Assembly (NCBI GenBank): GCA_000708835.1 | Contig: DF236960.1 | Coordinates: forward strand, 90,982 to 154,981 | Length of the DNA: 64,000 nucleotides | Direction: 5' to 3' | DNA from: Klebsormidium nitens | Taxonomy: Eukaryota > Streptophyta > Klebsormidiophyceae > Klebsormidiales > Klebsormidiaceae | In this document: in pieces, positions 13,101 through 23,960 of the stretch | Position numbering within the stretch: position 1 is the first letter of the stretch | How the letters are laid out: the number at the start of each line of letters is the position of its first letter | Position numbers and translations under genes: made by a program | Notes under the pieces: generated by a model | Seen by the model: the letters and a program-made list of their open reading frames with translations, nothing else | Database searches by the model: none | Told to the model about the DNA's origin: nothing

Positions 13101-16100
13101 GACCTCAACAGACACGGCCAGACGAAAGCTTTGTCCTTCATTCCGCTTTCTTGAAAGACCAGATTTGGCAGGAGTGCTCCAAAAGGGCGACAGTCTGATG
13201 CACGGGTGAGAGACCGATGCCACTGCTGAACAGTTGTCGTTCAGCAAACGAACTCTAGCTAGACAACGAAATCTTGGGCCAGAAGGAGATGCTGGCAGAA
13301 GGCATCAGAGAAGCAACGAGAGAACTGTACTAGAATCTCCCCCACAAGCGGCTCCTCATGGCAGCCAAATCAGCTTGTCGATGACCTTTCTAGCTTTACG
13401 AATGCTCGATCAAATCGTTCTTCTTTCTATGAACCTAATGGGAAACAATCGGAGCCCACACAAAGTTGGATCTAAGATTGAGAAGACTGCGAGGTGATCA
13501 GCAGCACAATGACCCGAGAAGAAGATACACCTTCAATCGCTTGGTGACGTCGCAGAGTGGGGTCCAAACTTTTGACGCGTAGCAGTTCCGAAAGTGCCAA
13601 GGCACGAGCCGACGCATACGTCCCAAAAGCACGTCACTCAGAAAATCAAGAGCAGCATGTATTTGAGAGGGGGATTATAGCTTTTAAACCCGCCAGACGT
13701 CCAATCTAAAGGATGTTCTTCAGGGCAAATTGAGGTCTGCAGGAAGGCATCAGACCGTGCGCACGACATTCCTTGCCTTGAAAGGACGGCAAGATGGGTG
13801 TCCTTCATGGCCCTCGTATGCGTTTAAGCATTGGAGCCAGAGGCGCAAGAATATGCACGTGGCTTCAAAAGAAAGCACTCTCAGATTGAGAAGACACGCA
13901 GCCCAGCTTTGCTGCTTTCACTTTTAAAAGAACTGGGATCAACATGCAGGGTCGTCATAGGAGGAAGGAACTAGGGCATCCGGGTTGGCTCCTTCAAGGA
14001 ACGCGAGCTTAATTTTCCCCCTGTCTACTTCGGCGAGGAATTTCGGGCCAGATCCGAAAGTTGATTGCACTTGGATATCTCCCTGACTCAGCTGATTCCA
14101 CTCAGTCGAATCCAATCAAATTTGCACCGTCCATGGTGCGAATCATGAGACTCTTCTAAAAACAACAGTTGCATGGCTTGAGGCAGAATGGTCTGATCTA
14201 CGGAGGACTGTATGGAACATGGTCGCTCGCTTAGGGCGAAATTTATTTTGAACGAGGACACATCAATAACTGGACTTTGAAAGGATCGAGGAGCGTTACC
14301 TTTTATGCTCTTGAGCGTCTTGTCACCGATGCGTGAGTACGAAAGATTCAGGCTCTCTAGGTTGGACAGCTCTGTGGACAGGAGAGAAAAAATGAAGACG
14401 TCAGCACATGTTCCCAGGATGGAATGGTCTGCAAACAGGAAGCCACTACTTGAGAGGACCAACTATTTGGGACAATCTGCTACCTTTCAAGTCGTATCAT
14501 TCGCGGTGCAAATATAGGCGGACATTCCAGGCGATTGCAACGACAGTGACATTAAAGCCATTGAAACAAGCTCAATGTACCTAGAGAAAGCGGAGTAGTA
14601 GCCGTGCCGCATGCTCGCGAAGACGTCTCGTCAGAAGAAACTTTCAGGCTTTGATGCTTTACTTGAAAATCCAAGGCTTCCACGCGTCGACCAGCGATTT
14701 CTGGGCCACAAAACTTCTAGCAAGCTAACTCCAACCGCTCCGGCCTCAGAAGGAGCATGCGAACCAGCCAAGAAAGAAGTTGACGTCCCCTTGATGGCTG
14801 CGACCTTGCGGCGCCCCTTCAAACAAAGCCGACATGCTAACATATTAACGGGAATAAGCTGGCAAGTCTGCTCATTAGCGTTTACCGTTTGCGCGCCGGA
14901 AGCCGGCGTCCGTCACGGAGCACCACTCGACGCTCAGGTTCTCGAGTGATGGCATGCTGCATACGACCTCCATGCTCGCATCGCTTATGGGGCACCCCGC
15001 CATGAAGAGCTTCTTCAACTTCAGATCTGGGCGCAAAAACGGTCCGACTGAAGTCTTCAGAAACGCTTGTGCTTTTAGTCTTGCGGTGATCGCAAGCCCT
15101 TCAAATTGCGCCTGACCATATGGTACCAAAGCGGCAAATTCGAGTAGAGACAAAAGTGAATGAAAGGCGGCATCAGATTCAACTTTTCCCACCGGCGACC
15201 GAAAGACTGATGCACCACTTTTCCGGTCGCCCCTGGATTGCCGACACAGTTCTGGCAGTGGCATTGAGGCAAGAGTTGCTCCGTTCACGTGCCCCAAAAT
15301 CACGTATGCTGTACATATCAGCTGACGCTCACTTTAAAAATTCATGATAAGAGAGCAAGCACTTGAGTTGATTGACGCTCAGCCTTACGATATCATAGTC
15401 CCAGCCAATGTGAACCTGCAAAAGGCTCGCAGGAACACGAAGCAATCTGAATATAAGCTAAGCTTTCGAATTTTGGCGCCGATGTTCGTCACTTGATTTC
15501 TCAAATTTTCATAGCCCCTGCCAATGTCAACGTGAGAAACGTTTGCAAAAACGAGAAGCAAACGAAGATATATGCGCTCACCTTTCAGGTGGTTTACGCC
15601 GATGTCATTCACTTCGATCCCTTGCAATTTCACAACCCCTGCCAATGTAAAACGGCGAAAAGTCTTGCACAAAGAATGTTTGCTGACCTTTCAGGTGGTT
15701 TACGCCGATGTCCGTCACTTTGGTCCGCGAGATGCGGAGGTCCGTCAGCCCCGTCATGCCCTGGAGCGACATGACGTCATAGTCCTCCACCGAGCTGCAC
15801 CATCCCAGGTTCAGCGTGTGCAGCCTCGTCAACTCTGCGGAGGATGACGTCAGCATCAGGTGGGGATGTGATTACATCGTTCTTAGCAGATTGGGGTCTC
15901 AAGTATGGGCCAGTTCTTGCCTCCATAAATCAAGCGGGTGCGACCTCACCACTTGAGTAGTAATGCATCAGCATACTGTCGCCCAGAGTTGCGACCTCTG
16001 GAACTGGAACTTGTAGGGCGTAACTCGTCACCGATCTTGGACAAATCGACGTGAGCCGCTTTGTGCCACCTTTGAAATAGCGGATTTGGCGCACTTATCT

Positions 16101-19100
16101 AAACTAGCACGGGTCCAAGCGCAAATAGGACGGAGCAGAGACTGGAATCCTAGGGTTCTACGAATCAGAAGAGCTGAAAACTTTAAACACTCCGTGGCCA
16201 ACCAGATCAAAGCAGAGACCCACTCGTGTTGCAACGAAAACTTGCGGTAGTCTGCTACACATCTGCTGAATCCAAGTTTTCAGCTTTTCAGGTCCTTAGC
16301 GTTTTAAGGGATGTAGGTAAGCTGGAAACCTAAACAACGGGAAATCTTCGGGGGAGAAGAACGTTCGGTAAAGGAACTAGAACGAGATTGTGAGATGATG
16401 GAAGCCCTCGTGCGATCGGCTGCACCTCTCGACGTTCTGGACCTACCCATCCAGTAATCCAGTGTCTTGGCTTTTGGAGGAGCCGAAACCTCAAGACGAA
16501 CGGAACGTGGAGTTCTTGGCAAGGGATTTAGAGCGAGAATGAGGTTCTCTCGACGAAGGAACTAGACCGAAGCAGGGACTCAATCGTTAGGTAACGGAAG
16601 CCGCCGTGTAGCCTAAAGCACATCCCGAGGTCCCGGCTCTCAACTCTTCGGATCCTTAGCTTTCAAAGGGTGGAAACCCAAGGAAGCTGGAAAACTAGGG
16701 AAAACGCATGCTCAGCAGAGGAACCAGAGCGGAGACTTACTCGTGAGGTACCGGAAGCCCCCGTGCAGTCTGCTGCACATCTCTAGGTCGAGCACCTCCA
16801 GACTGGTGAGCCCGGCGAAGCACCGCATGCCGATGGCGGTGATATAGTCGCAGCCTTGGAGGCTCAGGTGGGTCAGCTTGTCGAAGCCTGGAAAGAAGAA
16901 GGCGTAGGACAGGCGTAAGCGTATAGCTTTGCACACGCTCTTACGTCCCTAAACAAAGCGCTCTCTGGAGCCAGCCGACGAGATGGAGTAGCAGTTACAA
17001 GCTTGCAATCGCTGCTGAAAGGTTACGGTCATCAGATCTGTTTAGAAAAGATCAAGGAACGCTAAACGACGAAACCCGCAGAGCTCTTGAGTTCTGAGAC
17101 CTCTGCGAACCCGCGGAGGGCCAGAAGTGGAGATTGCCTCACTAAGAGTAGCGCAAACCACGCAAACCCTCCGACACCCCTTAGGGAAAGGTGCTCAAGC
17201 TTCTTCTTGCATTACGTTCCAGATGTAGAAACTTGTTGGAAACCACCGAATTGATCACTTGAGATCACCAAAAGGAGAGGTACCCTGAAACCTCAGAACC
17301 TCAATGAATTTCACCAGTGACCTGAGAGAGAGCCCAAGGTCGGTCAGCAGGGAGCACTGATGAGAAGCAAACTTTCGAGCCTTTTGGCGCGCTGAACGTA
17401 TATGAGCGCATTCTCAAGAAACTCGCGGAACAAATCTAAAATTCTCCTAAAAGCAAAGTCCCCATATTTTGATCTCGTCGATCCTCGTAACCCGGTGAAC
17501 ACTTACAAGTGATATAGCACAGCCCCAATCGTTCAATCGCAGACACCGTTACGCAGCAGAGTGTCGAGCTTCTTGGCGCGCTGCATGTCGACACACACAT
17601 TTTGGAAGGCTTCTCGACAGATTCTCGAATCCGTCATCAAGACGGCCAGATACACGGTGCTTTGAATGCTAATCCTCATATTCGAACCCTCAAAATTAAA
17701 GGCAATCAAACCCTGACGGTACTCACCAGTGATGTTGCAAAGCCCGAGGTCAGTCAGGCGCAGGCATCCATTGAGGGGGAAGGCTCTCAAGGTAACTGGC
17801 GCGCTGAATGTACACGAGAGCGAGTTCCGGATTCTCCCGGCGGAGACCCAAAACTAGGAAATACAGGAAACAAGACCCTAAATTCCGAAATCCCTAAAGA
17901 CACTCACCGGTGATGTTGCAGAGCCCTAGGTCGGTCAGCCGGAGACAGCCGTTAAGCAGCAGGCTGTCCAGCTTCTTGGCCCGCTCTCTATGTACCCGTG
18001 TGTAATGTCGAAGGTTTCTCGACCACGACCCGAATCGAGTAAAGGTCTTCAACACATCACAATCAATAAACACAAGATCCAAATGCCCTCACCAGTGATG
18101 TTGCAGAGCCCTAGGTCGGTCAGCCGGAGACAGCCGTTAAGCAGGAGACTCTCGAGGTTCTTTGCGCGCTGTATGTACACGAGTGCGTTGTCGGAGATCT
18201 CGCGGCAGTGGCTGAGGTCCAGCGAGCAGGTACAGCTGCAGTCGCCGTGATCCAGGAACTCGAGCCACTCGTCTTCCACGCCGGGATAGCTCGCCATATG
18301 TACATCCTACATCAGGTCAAGTTCGGGGTTTAGGGCTGGCACAAGCAAGGGTTCAAAACAGTTGCTATTTGGTGTAGAAAAGGTTTAGGAAGACAAAACG
18401 ACAGGAACTTGAGAGCAGGAGCGATTGCAGGGTTTGTGGTCCAGGCACTCGAGCCACTCGTCTTCGACGCCAGGTAGCTCGCCACATGTACATCCTACAT
18501 AGGGTCAGGTTCGGGGTTTAGGGCTAACACAAATTAGAAGGTCCTAAAGTTGGGCTTGCGAAAAAGAAGGTTCTAAAGTTCTGCTTTTCACTCGGAGAAC
18601 TGGTCAGGAAGAAGGAACGGCAGAGAAGGAGAGCAGGAGCAGTTGCAGTCTCCTTGATCCAGGAACTTGAGCCAGTCCTCTTCCACGCCAGGATAGCTCG
18701 CCATATGTACATCCAGAAATGAGAAAACTCGTATGTATCCTGCATGTGGTTTGGTTGGTAAAAGCTGGATGCCGGATGCTCTGGAGCTACACGAATCCAG
18801 AAAGCGGCGGCAGTCGTCTTCGACCCCTGGGTAGCTTGCCACATCCTGTAGAAACCGGAACGAAAGCAAGAGTGACAATCTGCAATTCTTCGGGTCGTAG
18901 AACGCTATCTTTGTGGAAGAAAGAGGCCAGGACAGGAGAACCAAGAGAAGAAGAGCGCGTGTAATTGCAGTCGCCGTGATCAAGCCAGTCGTCTTCTACC
19001 CCAGGATAGCCCGCCATATGTGCAGCCTACAAACAGGGCTTAAAATGATACATTAACTGCAATCGCTGTTGTGTAGATTCCCCGAGCCAGTCGTCTTCCC

Positions 19101-22100
19101 CGTCAGAATAGCTTCCCACATGAACATCTTGCTGGGTTGGAGTTAGTTCGCAAGCAGTTAGTTGAGCTGTTCAGGAAGTGACAAGGCAAAAATCCCAACA
19201 GAAAAGGATTACAAGAATATACTCACCTGTAGGCAGCAGCCCTTGAACGCCTTTAGCATGCCCCGCTTGAGGCTGCGCGTCGAGACCAGTTCGTCCAGGA
19301 TCCGCTGCGTAAGGTCCCGTGGGAGAGGCGCCAAAGATAGAGGCGAGTCCGCCAGGCTCTTGCAAATTGCGCGGATGGAAAGCTCTTGAAGAGTCGCTCC
19401 TGGTTGGGCCGGTCTGCGAAAAGGTGAGAAAAGATATCTAGCTGCTTGAGAATTCAAGATCCGGTCGAAACTTGGCAGTCTAGATTGGACGTTCTGGTTC
19501 ACGAAACTTCTGTGATAACCGCCAGCGACCGTCACGCTCTCACATATTGCAAGGATGGGTAGGCCTTAAAGCGTTGCTTTCGCTTGTGCTGGCCTGCGGA
19601 TTCGAATAAGAGGGACCCCGAGTGTCACTGCTTACTTTTGTTGATCACTACGACTGTGGATTGTGTTGATGTAAGAGTCTGATACTGTGTGCTTCGACTG
19701 CGAGCCAGCCAGCAACAATGCAACTCCGCCAGGCTCCTGTAGAGTCACCTCTGGTTACGCCAGCAGCGAAGCGAAGGAGAATTATGGTTGACAACAGCCA
19801 TCTTAAAGGAAAGCAGAGACAAATTCTGAGGGAATGCATCAGGTACTCTTAATAGATGAGACGCGTAGAAAACCTTTTATTGCTCAACTTCACAATCCCC
19901 GCAAAGTCTATGCTGAGAAGCTTAAGTATGCAGCTGTAATGACAGAAAGTCATCGCCCTTAATGCAAAAAGTGTTGACTTTTCAGACCCGGGAAAGCAGA
20001 AATTTCCCGCGCAGCCAGCGGATCGCACCAAGCAAGGAGGTTGAAGCATAAGCAAGTGTCCCGCGCTTCTATGATCCATGATATCTCACGACAAAAAACT
20101 CAGCCCTTTATCAATATTCCAATCAGTTTCCAAAGGCTTCAAGCATTGCAAGTACATTCTATACGATCCCCGACTCGTACTCTTCATTGCCCTTTTCCAG
20201 TACGAGTCAGTGCAAGCAAAGCGGTTGCTCTGAAGACGAATATACAAGCTGAGCTGTTGCCGAGGGTCCTCGAGACGCCAGTCCATGATTTAAATAAGAA
20301 CAAATACAGACCACCGATCAAGTACTCATCCTTGTCCCATCGAATGTGTCGCAAACATGAGAAGGAAACTGGACTACCGGGAATGAGTCAACGAGCAGTA
20401 TGACAACGCTCACTGCTGTACTTCTTTGAAGTGCATGATTGAGAGTCGGTACTCAGTCAGACTTCGACCGCGTGGGCCTTTCACAAACCTACTTTAGGGC
20501 GTCGAGGTACCGCTGAAGCTTTCTGAGAACCAGAACTGGTCTCAAACATGAAGTTCTAACTTCCTTGCCCGTGCTGCTTTTGTTCCCTACTGAACGGGCA
20601 AGCCGTTCCTGTGCTTGAGGTTCAAACTAGTGGGATATCGAAGAGAAGAAACGAGGTTCGTAGAGACAGATAGACAGCGGAACAGCCATAACACCAGCGG
20701 AAGAAGGACCTCGTTGTTGCATTGAGAATCAGCATGCACCGAGATAGAGACGAAGTCTCTACCTAGGAAAGCTTTATCGCCTTCCCGGAAAGAACGCTGT
20801 GCAACACGAGCTATGCAAAGGCGGCACGGACTTGGCACAGATAGCTCACGACGCCAACGTCACATTTGACCATCAAAGATACACTTCTCCAAGCTGACAA
20901 TTTTACTTGGCCGGTTGGAAGCCCCAACGGAAAGCCTCGAGTTTATTTTGAAGGAAGCTCCTCAACTCATTTGCTCTTAGCTGACGAATTCCTGACCCTG
21001 CTCTACTTTCTTCGGGCATCAGAGGGTGACGACGACGAGTTGAGTCAGAACCGACTCAGCAACGTACAATCTCTCGTCACTGCCCCAATGGAACCGTCCA
21101 ATAACACGTCTCTGCTCACCGAAAACGTGAGATATACGCCATGTCATCCGTCTTTGGCGATCATAGTCAGGACGCTTGTCCCGAGATAGAGGGCTCCAGG
21201 GTGGAAAATAGTAAGTGTCAAGCCTTAAGCCCTTTGCAAGCCCTTCTCTCGACGGTGTTCAAGTGTTCATCCATATACCCAGCGGTCTAGGAGCTGTCGT
21301 GTAAGACGACTACGCAGTCTTTGAAAACAGAGGAGTTTCGTTTCCGAAGGAAAAAAGGTCAGGTGGTAAGAGCGAATTGCAGCACCCTCCACAAGGAAGG
21401 GCAGCTTGGTGTCGAAACTTTCGTGAGATGTTGTAATGCGTTGGAGCTGGCAAAAGGTTCCAGATCCAAGTAGACAAACAAAAGGAACGACAGCGGTGGA
21501 CAGAGAAAAAACACTGAGGCATCAGACCATCATCCAAGCAAGCGCTTGAGCGCAGAGTGCGCACAAGTTTTGCATGGTCTTGTCATTGCCAAGTGAGTCA
21601 AACCCTCCAGGACAAAAGCGGATTTGAGACAGATCTCCACCAACTATTCAGAACAAAGATGGGGGAAACCACGGCGTTCGAGAAGGAACCCAAAGTGCAT
21701 CAGTGTCAGGTCAACGTGCAGAACGCTGCCCACTACAACATGGAACAACGTTTTCAGGATTGGCAATCCTTCAACCACCTTCAACCACGCAAACTCTGCA
21801 AACGACCGATAAGGCCACCATCAGAGGCCACTACCCTCTAAGCAGTGCACTTGATTCTCTTAGGTATTCTCAGAAACAATTTGACGAAATACTCTGGCCG
21901 TCGGACCGACACACCTTGCTCTTGCCGCGCTTAGGAAGGCTCACTAGTTTGCTCCTTCCTCATTGCCACGCAGCTTTTCAAGATACAAGTAGCTTTTCCG
22001 TGACTGCCTCCTGGCTTGTACGAGCATCACAAGCAACTGTGTTGCACAGTTGCAAGAGTCTCTACGGGGGCTGAAGAAATGTAGAAATGGAAAAAATATC

Positions 22101-22726
22101 CCCAGTGTCTGAGGCAACTGTGTTGCACAATTGCAAGAGTCTTATCAAGTAGAAACAAGAAGCCACCAGTCTCCACTCATAAAGTAGGCCTCACCAACTG
22201 TGCTGAAAGTATGTCAAAGAACTCATCGACCAGGGCATGGAAAGGCGCTTGGACCACTGGCTGAATTTTCTGATCTGCCGCATGAGCAGTTCTCTTGTCA
22301 ATAATAGCTTTTGAGAGGCATGAGGTAAAGGGCTAGTTCAGTTGCAAACATTTTCTCATCCAGTCAACGTATCAGTCCGACAAGGCTTTGAACCAGCCAT
22401 GATTCCTAACCAGACCACCATTTCGAGACCTAAGATTCATGTAGGCAGACTCTGACTGAAACTGCCCCAATTGCGCTGGACACAGAAGTAACTGCAGCGT
22501 TTATGCTCGGTCGACGAAGGCTTCCCACAGGTTGTGAAACAATATCTGCTTCACCTTAACCTCGGTAAAGAAGTACAATCCCAACCACTAACCTGTCAAA
22601 TGGCGCCGGGAGCGGCGTCAACTGCAGGGACCGTTTCCTCATGAGGGGGGCCCCGCCGCAATCATCAAACTCCGAGATGACGTCATCCTCCCCTGGGCTC
22701 CTCCGCCGCGAGCACGCGAGCCCCAT
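1103..22726 (-). CDS. Plant-type leucine-rich-repeat protein, N-myristoylation motif, 11 exons, 577 aa
   Basis: Exons in transcription order: 22593-22726, 19227-19413, 18093-18306, 16741-16887, 15688-15834, 14886-15026, 14300-14371, 10330-10473, 9075-9362, 2012-2158, 1103-1215. All junctions are GT-AG and the phases join to one 577-codon frame. The start at 22726 gives MGLACSRRR, a Gly2/Cys5 lipidation signal; the in-frame Met at 22807 is less likely. Residues ~46-107 hold a helical block with PRDLTQRILDEL. A YPGVEDEWL segment follows at ~112, then about 14 LRRs (~135-577) of the cysteine-containing and plant types, for example LTSLNLDSRHISDVGLSHL. Domain order, length and C-terminus match the land-plant family of Arabidopsis At1g15740 and its rice relatives, from memory. 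Role: probably a membrane-associated protein-interaction scaffold; the biochemical function is not established. No catalytic domain is visible. Introns reach 6.9 kb and carry many decayed copies of exon edges. Confidence 0.92.
1568..2095 (-). repeat. Four tandem copies of the 3' edge of LRR exon 10
   Basis: The used copy is at ~2011-2095, the end of exon 10 with its donor. Diverged copies lie outward in intron 10 at ~1858-1940, ~1723-1805 and ~1568-1655, with a period of 132-154 bp. Flanking intron sequence is duplicated too: gtccgcaaaacg near 1980 corresponds to gttcgcaaaacg near 1690. The donor context actcac survives in two of the three copies. The copy at 1858-1940 has a stop codon in the LRR frame. 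The copy at 1723-1805 still reads as an LRR-like segment without a stop. Confidence 0.85.
2159..9074 (-). other. LRR intron 9 (6.9 kb), no gene recognised
   Basis: This interval lies between exons 9 and 10. No known coding region is visible on either strand. It holds a perfect 23-bp tandem duplication at 7414-7436 and 7437-7459 and a G-run near 7003-7012. A short string resembling cccatccttgccac recurs near 6405, 7075, 7785 and 8020, which suggests very old ~250-350 bp repeats. I cannot trace those repeats to a source. Confidence 0.6.
9290..9968 (-). repeat. Five tandem copies of the 5' edge of LRR exon 9
   Basis: The used copy runs to the acceptor at 9362. Four further copies lie upstream (5') in intron 8, at ~9435-9511, ~9600-9685, ~9745-9822 and ~9890-9968, with a period of ~145-170 bp. 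Each reads on the minus strand like LKKLETILLSYTG, with conserved caccctt-rich flanks. The 9600 copy lost one base (frameshift). The 9435 copy keeps the frame but runs into a stop with no donor before it. The 9890 copy is open over the LRR but has no clear donor. Confidence 0.9.
10165..10375 (-). repeat. Two copies of the 3' edge of LRR exon 8
   Basis: The used exon end is near 10316-10375, with its donor at 10328-10329. A diverged copy lies about 145 bp further out in intron 8, from ~10170. Both begin tgacgtcagc and continue through a tac.cgt.aggtg core into the LRR codons. The outer copy has lost the reading frame. Confidence 0.75.
10474..14299 (-). other. LRR intron 7 (3.8 kb), no gene recognised
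   Basis: This interval lies between exons 7 and 8. I see no known protein, RNA gene or complete mobile element in it. Open frames on both strands are short, overlap each other and show no family motif. Confidence 0.6.
15345..15726 (-). repeat. Four tandem copies of the 3' edge of LRR exon 5
   Basis: The used copy (donor at 15686-15687) begins ctttcaggtggtttacgccg. A close copy starts at ~15582. Older copies occupy ~15466-15580 and ~15345-15465. The period is about 105-120 bp. The intronic string cccctgccaatgt is shared by the first copies (near 15640 and 15515), with agccaatgtg near 15403. The copies spread outward into intron 5. Confidence 0.85.
16230..16800 (-). repeat. Four tandem copies of the 3' edge of LRR exon 4
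   Basis: The used copy is at ~16741-16800. Diverged copies recur at ~16588-16640, ~16390-16445 and ~16240-16285, about 150-200 bp apart. They share a gga-agcc-ccgtg core followed by a ctgcacat-like string. They extend outward from the donor of exon 4 into intron 4. The outer copies carry indels that break the LRR frame. Confidence 0.8.
17310..18180 (-). repeat. Five tandem copies of the 3' edge of LRR exon 3
   Basis: The used copy is at 18093-18180 in exon 3. Outward copies in intron 3 lie at ~17903-18000, ~17724-17825, ~17502-17600 and ~17310-17410, with a period of ~180-220 bp. All share the donor-side string accagtgatgttgcagagcc or a close variant. The 17903 copy keeps a full LRR reading frame and both splice sites. 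The 17724 copy is frameshifted into a stop. The two outermost are strongly diverged. Confidence 0.92.
17908..17985 (-). CDS. Candidate alternative LRR exon (78 nt, phase-symmetric)
   Basis: This duplicate of the end of exon 3 encodes 26 residues, including KKLDSLLLNGCLRLTDLGLC. An AG lies at 17986-17987 and a GT donor at 17906-17907. It starts with two bases and ends with one base of a split codon, exactly the phase between exons 3 and 4, so inclusion would add one LRR without shifting the frame. The reference model skips it because the plant family has one repeat here and the pyrimidine tract is weak. Whether it is spliced in is unknown. Confidence 0.3.
18235..19135 (-). repeat. Six tandem copies of the 5' edge of LRR exon 3
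   Basis: The used copy is ~18235-18316, with its acceptor at 18307-18308. Copies run upstream through intron 2 at ~18428-18510, ~18643-18716, ~18777-18852, ~18965-19037 and ~19057-19135. All read like SYPGVEDEWL on the minus strand. The 18428 copy has a 1-nt frameshift. The 18643 copy is open but lost its AG acceptor. The 18777 and 18965 copies keep an acceptor and an open frame with small deletions. Confidence 0.92.
19349..19790 (-). repeat. Copies of the 5' edge of LRR exon 2
   Basis: The used exon edge is ~19349-19425. Diverged copies lie at ~19535-19605 and ~19725-19790 in intron 1. They share the order gccaggctc, gagtc, ctcctggtt-like and gccggtctgcgaa-like strings. The period is about 185 bp. 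None keeps a clear frame. Confidence 0.6.
19791..22592 (-). other. Remainder of LRR intron 1, no gene recognised
   Basis: No known coding region is visible. A 21-nt sequence with a 9-bp self-complementary stem (gcaactgtg, loop ttg, cacagttgc) occurs at 22033-22053. A near copy lies at 22114-22134, each followed by aagagtct. A frame near 22216-22310 (+) contains KELIDQG, loosely like the start of Ty3 reverse transcriptase, but it is too short to call. Confidence 0.5.
22033..22145. repeat. Duplicated small hairpin in LRR intron 1
   Basis: Two copies, 81 bp apart, of a short palindromic sequence: a perfect 9-bp stem with a 3-nt loop in the first copy, and one mismatch in the second. Both are followed by the same aagagtct string, so the repeat unit is larger than the hairpin. 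Confidence 0.7.
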
Positions 22727-23639
22727 GCCGCCAGCTGTCAACTGCCCGGTAGAAGTCTCCGGTGAAGAGTGACTGGTGGAAGCGCCCGGTTTTTGGCCAG
22801 GGTGCAACGCGGGGTCATCTGGATGTGTTCGCTGTGCGAGTCGCCTGCATTTGTAAGAATACAGCGGAGAAAAACATCAGGTGATTCGTCTCTTCGTTTC
22901 GGTTGTGTTCTCTTTGCTTTCCCTGATTCAAGCTTCTAGGAAGCAGAGCTGAAACATCATGTTGGGACGCCAAGAGAGGGCGTTGGACCAGCACATGCAT
23001 TAAAAAGGAAAGAGTTGCGTCCTGGACTTTCTTGTTAGCGGAGGCGCAGCGACCAGAATGGCAACTCAAGTGAAAGACAGACAACAGACCTCTCAGCACA
23101 TTCATTCCTCTGGTGGCTACCAATGCCTGAGAACCCCCAAATATTGCAGTCCAGAATAATAATTCTGAAGGTCAGACCATGTGAACCAGCCAAGTTGGCC
23201 TAAGCCAGCTTCGACAAACCATACCTGGGAGCTGAAAGAAGAAGTGTGAGACAAAAGTAAGCCCTGACTGGACAAGACATTGCCTTGCCAGCCCCTGCCC
23301 TGCTGAACCAGAACTTCTGTGCGGAACAATCTTTGTTCAGTGGAGTCAGGCGCTATGCTGGTTCACGCATCCCTTACTAGCTGAGCTCGAAGTGTAGCAA
23401 TCAGCGTACTAGAGTGCTTTGTGGCACTCGATAATTCTCAAAGAAAAGTTGGTCATACATACTGTCTTGAACTTATTGTCACTCCAACGGCCCCTTCTCA
23501 ACCTGAACGCTATCACTGGGCCTTTCAGAGCTCCCCAGACCAGCCAAAAAGTAGAAGCGTGACAGAAGAGTGGTCAAAGGATCATATTGGAGCTGGAGCC
23601 ACCTTTCCTCTTTCCTTAGTCCACACTGGAAACCCCTGT

Positions 23640-23960
23640 TCGACGATAAAAGCAGCCAGAATCATGACGACCTCCTTCTGGCGGTTAGGCGCGCCTTCCT
23701 CTCATACCAGCTTACATGCTTTCCCCTCAAACCGACACCCTTTTGGCCTTGTCATTGTTGCCACTGGACTAAAACAAGACGTTACAATGTCTATGAAAAA
23801 GAATTGGCTGCAATCCAAAGCGTCGATGCAAAAACCCCTTTCACTAAGTCAGGTATATCTGTGGAAGTCAACATAGATGCATCTCTGAACGTTGACAGGC
23901 TACATTTGATGCTGGCGAGATACAAGTTGCACATCGACCCTACGCAAGCACAGCTCAAGT
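23640..23960 (+). pseudogene. Possible relic of Ty3/gypsy-type RNase H
   Basis: One plus-strand frame reads RRYNVYEKELAAI at 23781-23820. This resembles the Y.v.EKELLAI motif of the RNase H domain in Ty3/gypsy polyproteins. Downstream, ISVEVNIDASLN weakly resembles the F.V.TDH..L stretch that normally follows. No reverse transcriptase, integrase or LTR could be found around it, and the upstream RNase H residues would need a frameshift. At best it is a short decayed fragment, and chance similarity is possible. Confidence 0.25.

Noticed and set aside
17724-17825. Second LRR exon copy as a real exon
   Set aside because: After the only usable acceptor the frame reaches a stop within five codons.
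22207-22310. Start of a Ty3 reverse transcriptase (KELIDQG)
   Set aside because: Only seven residues resemble the family, with no catalytic motif downstream and the wrong distance to the RNase H-like fragment.
23421-23876. 151-codon plus-strand frame
   Set aside because: It does not resemble a protein family; only a different frame over the same bases shows the RNase H-like motif.
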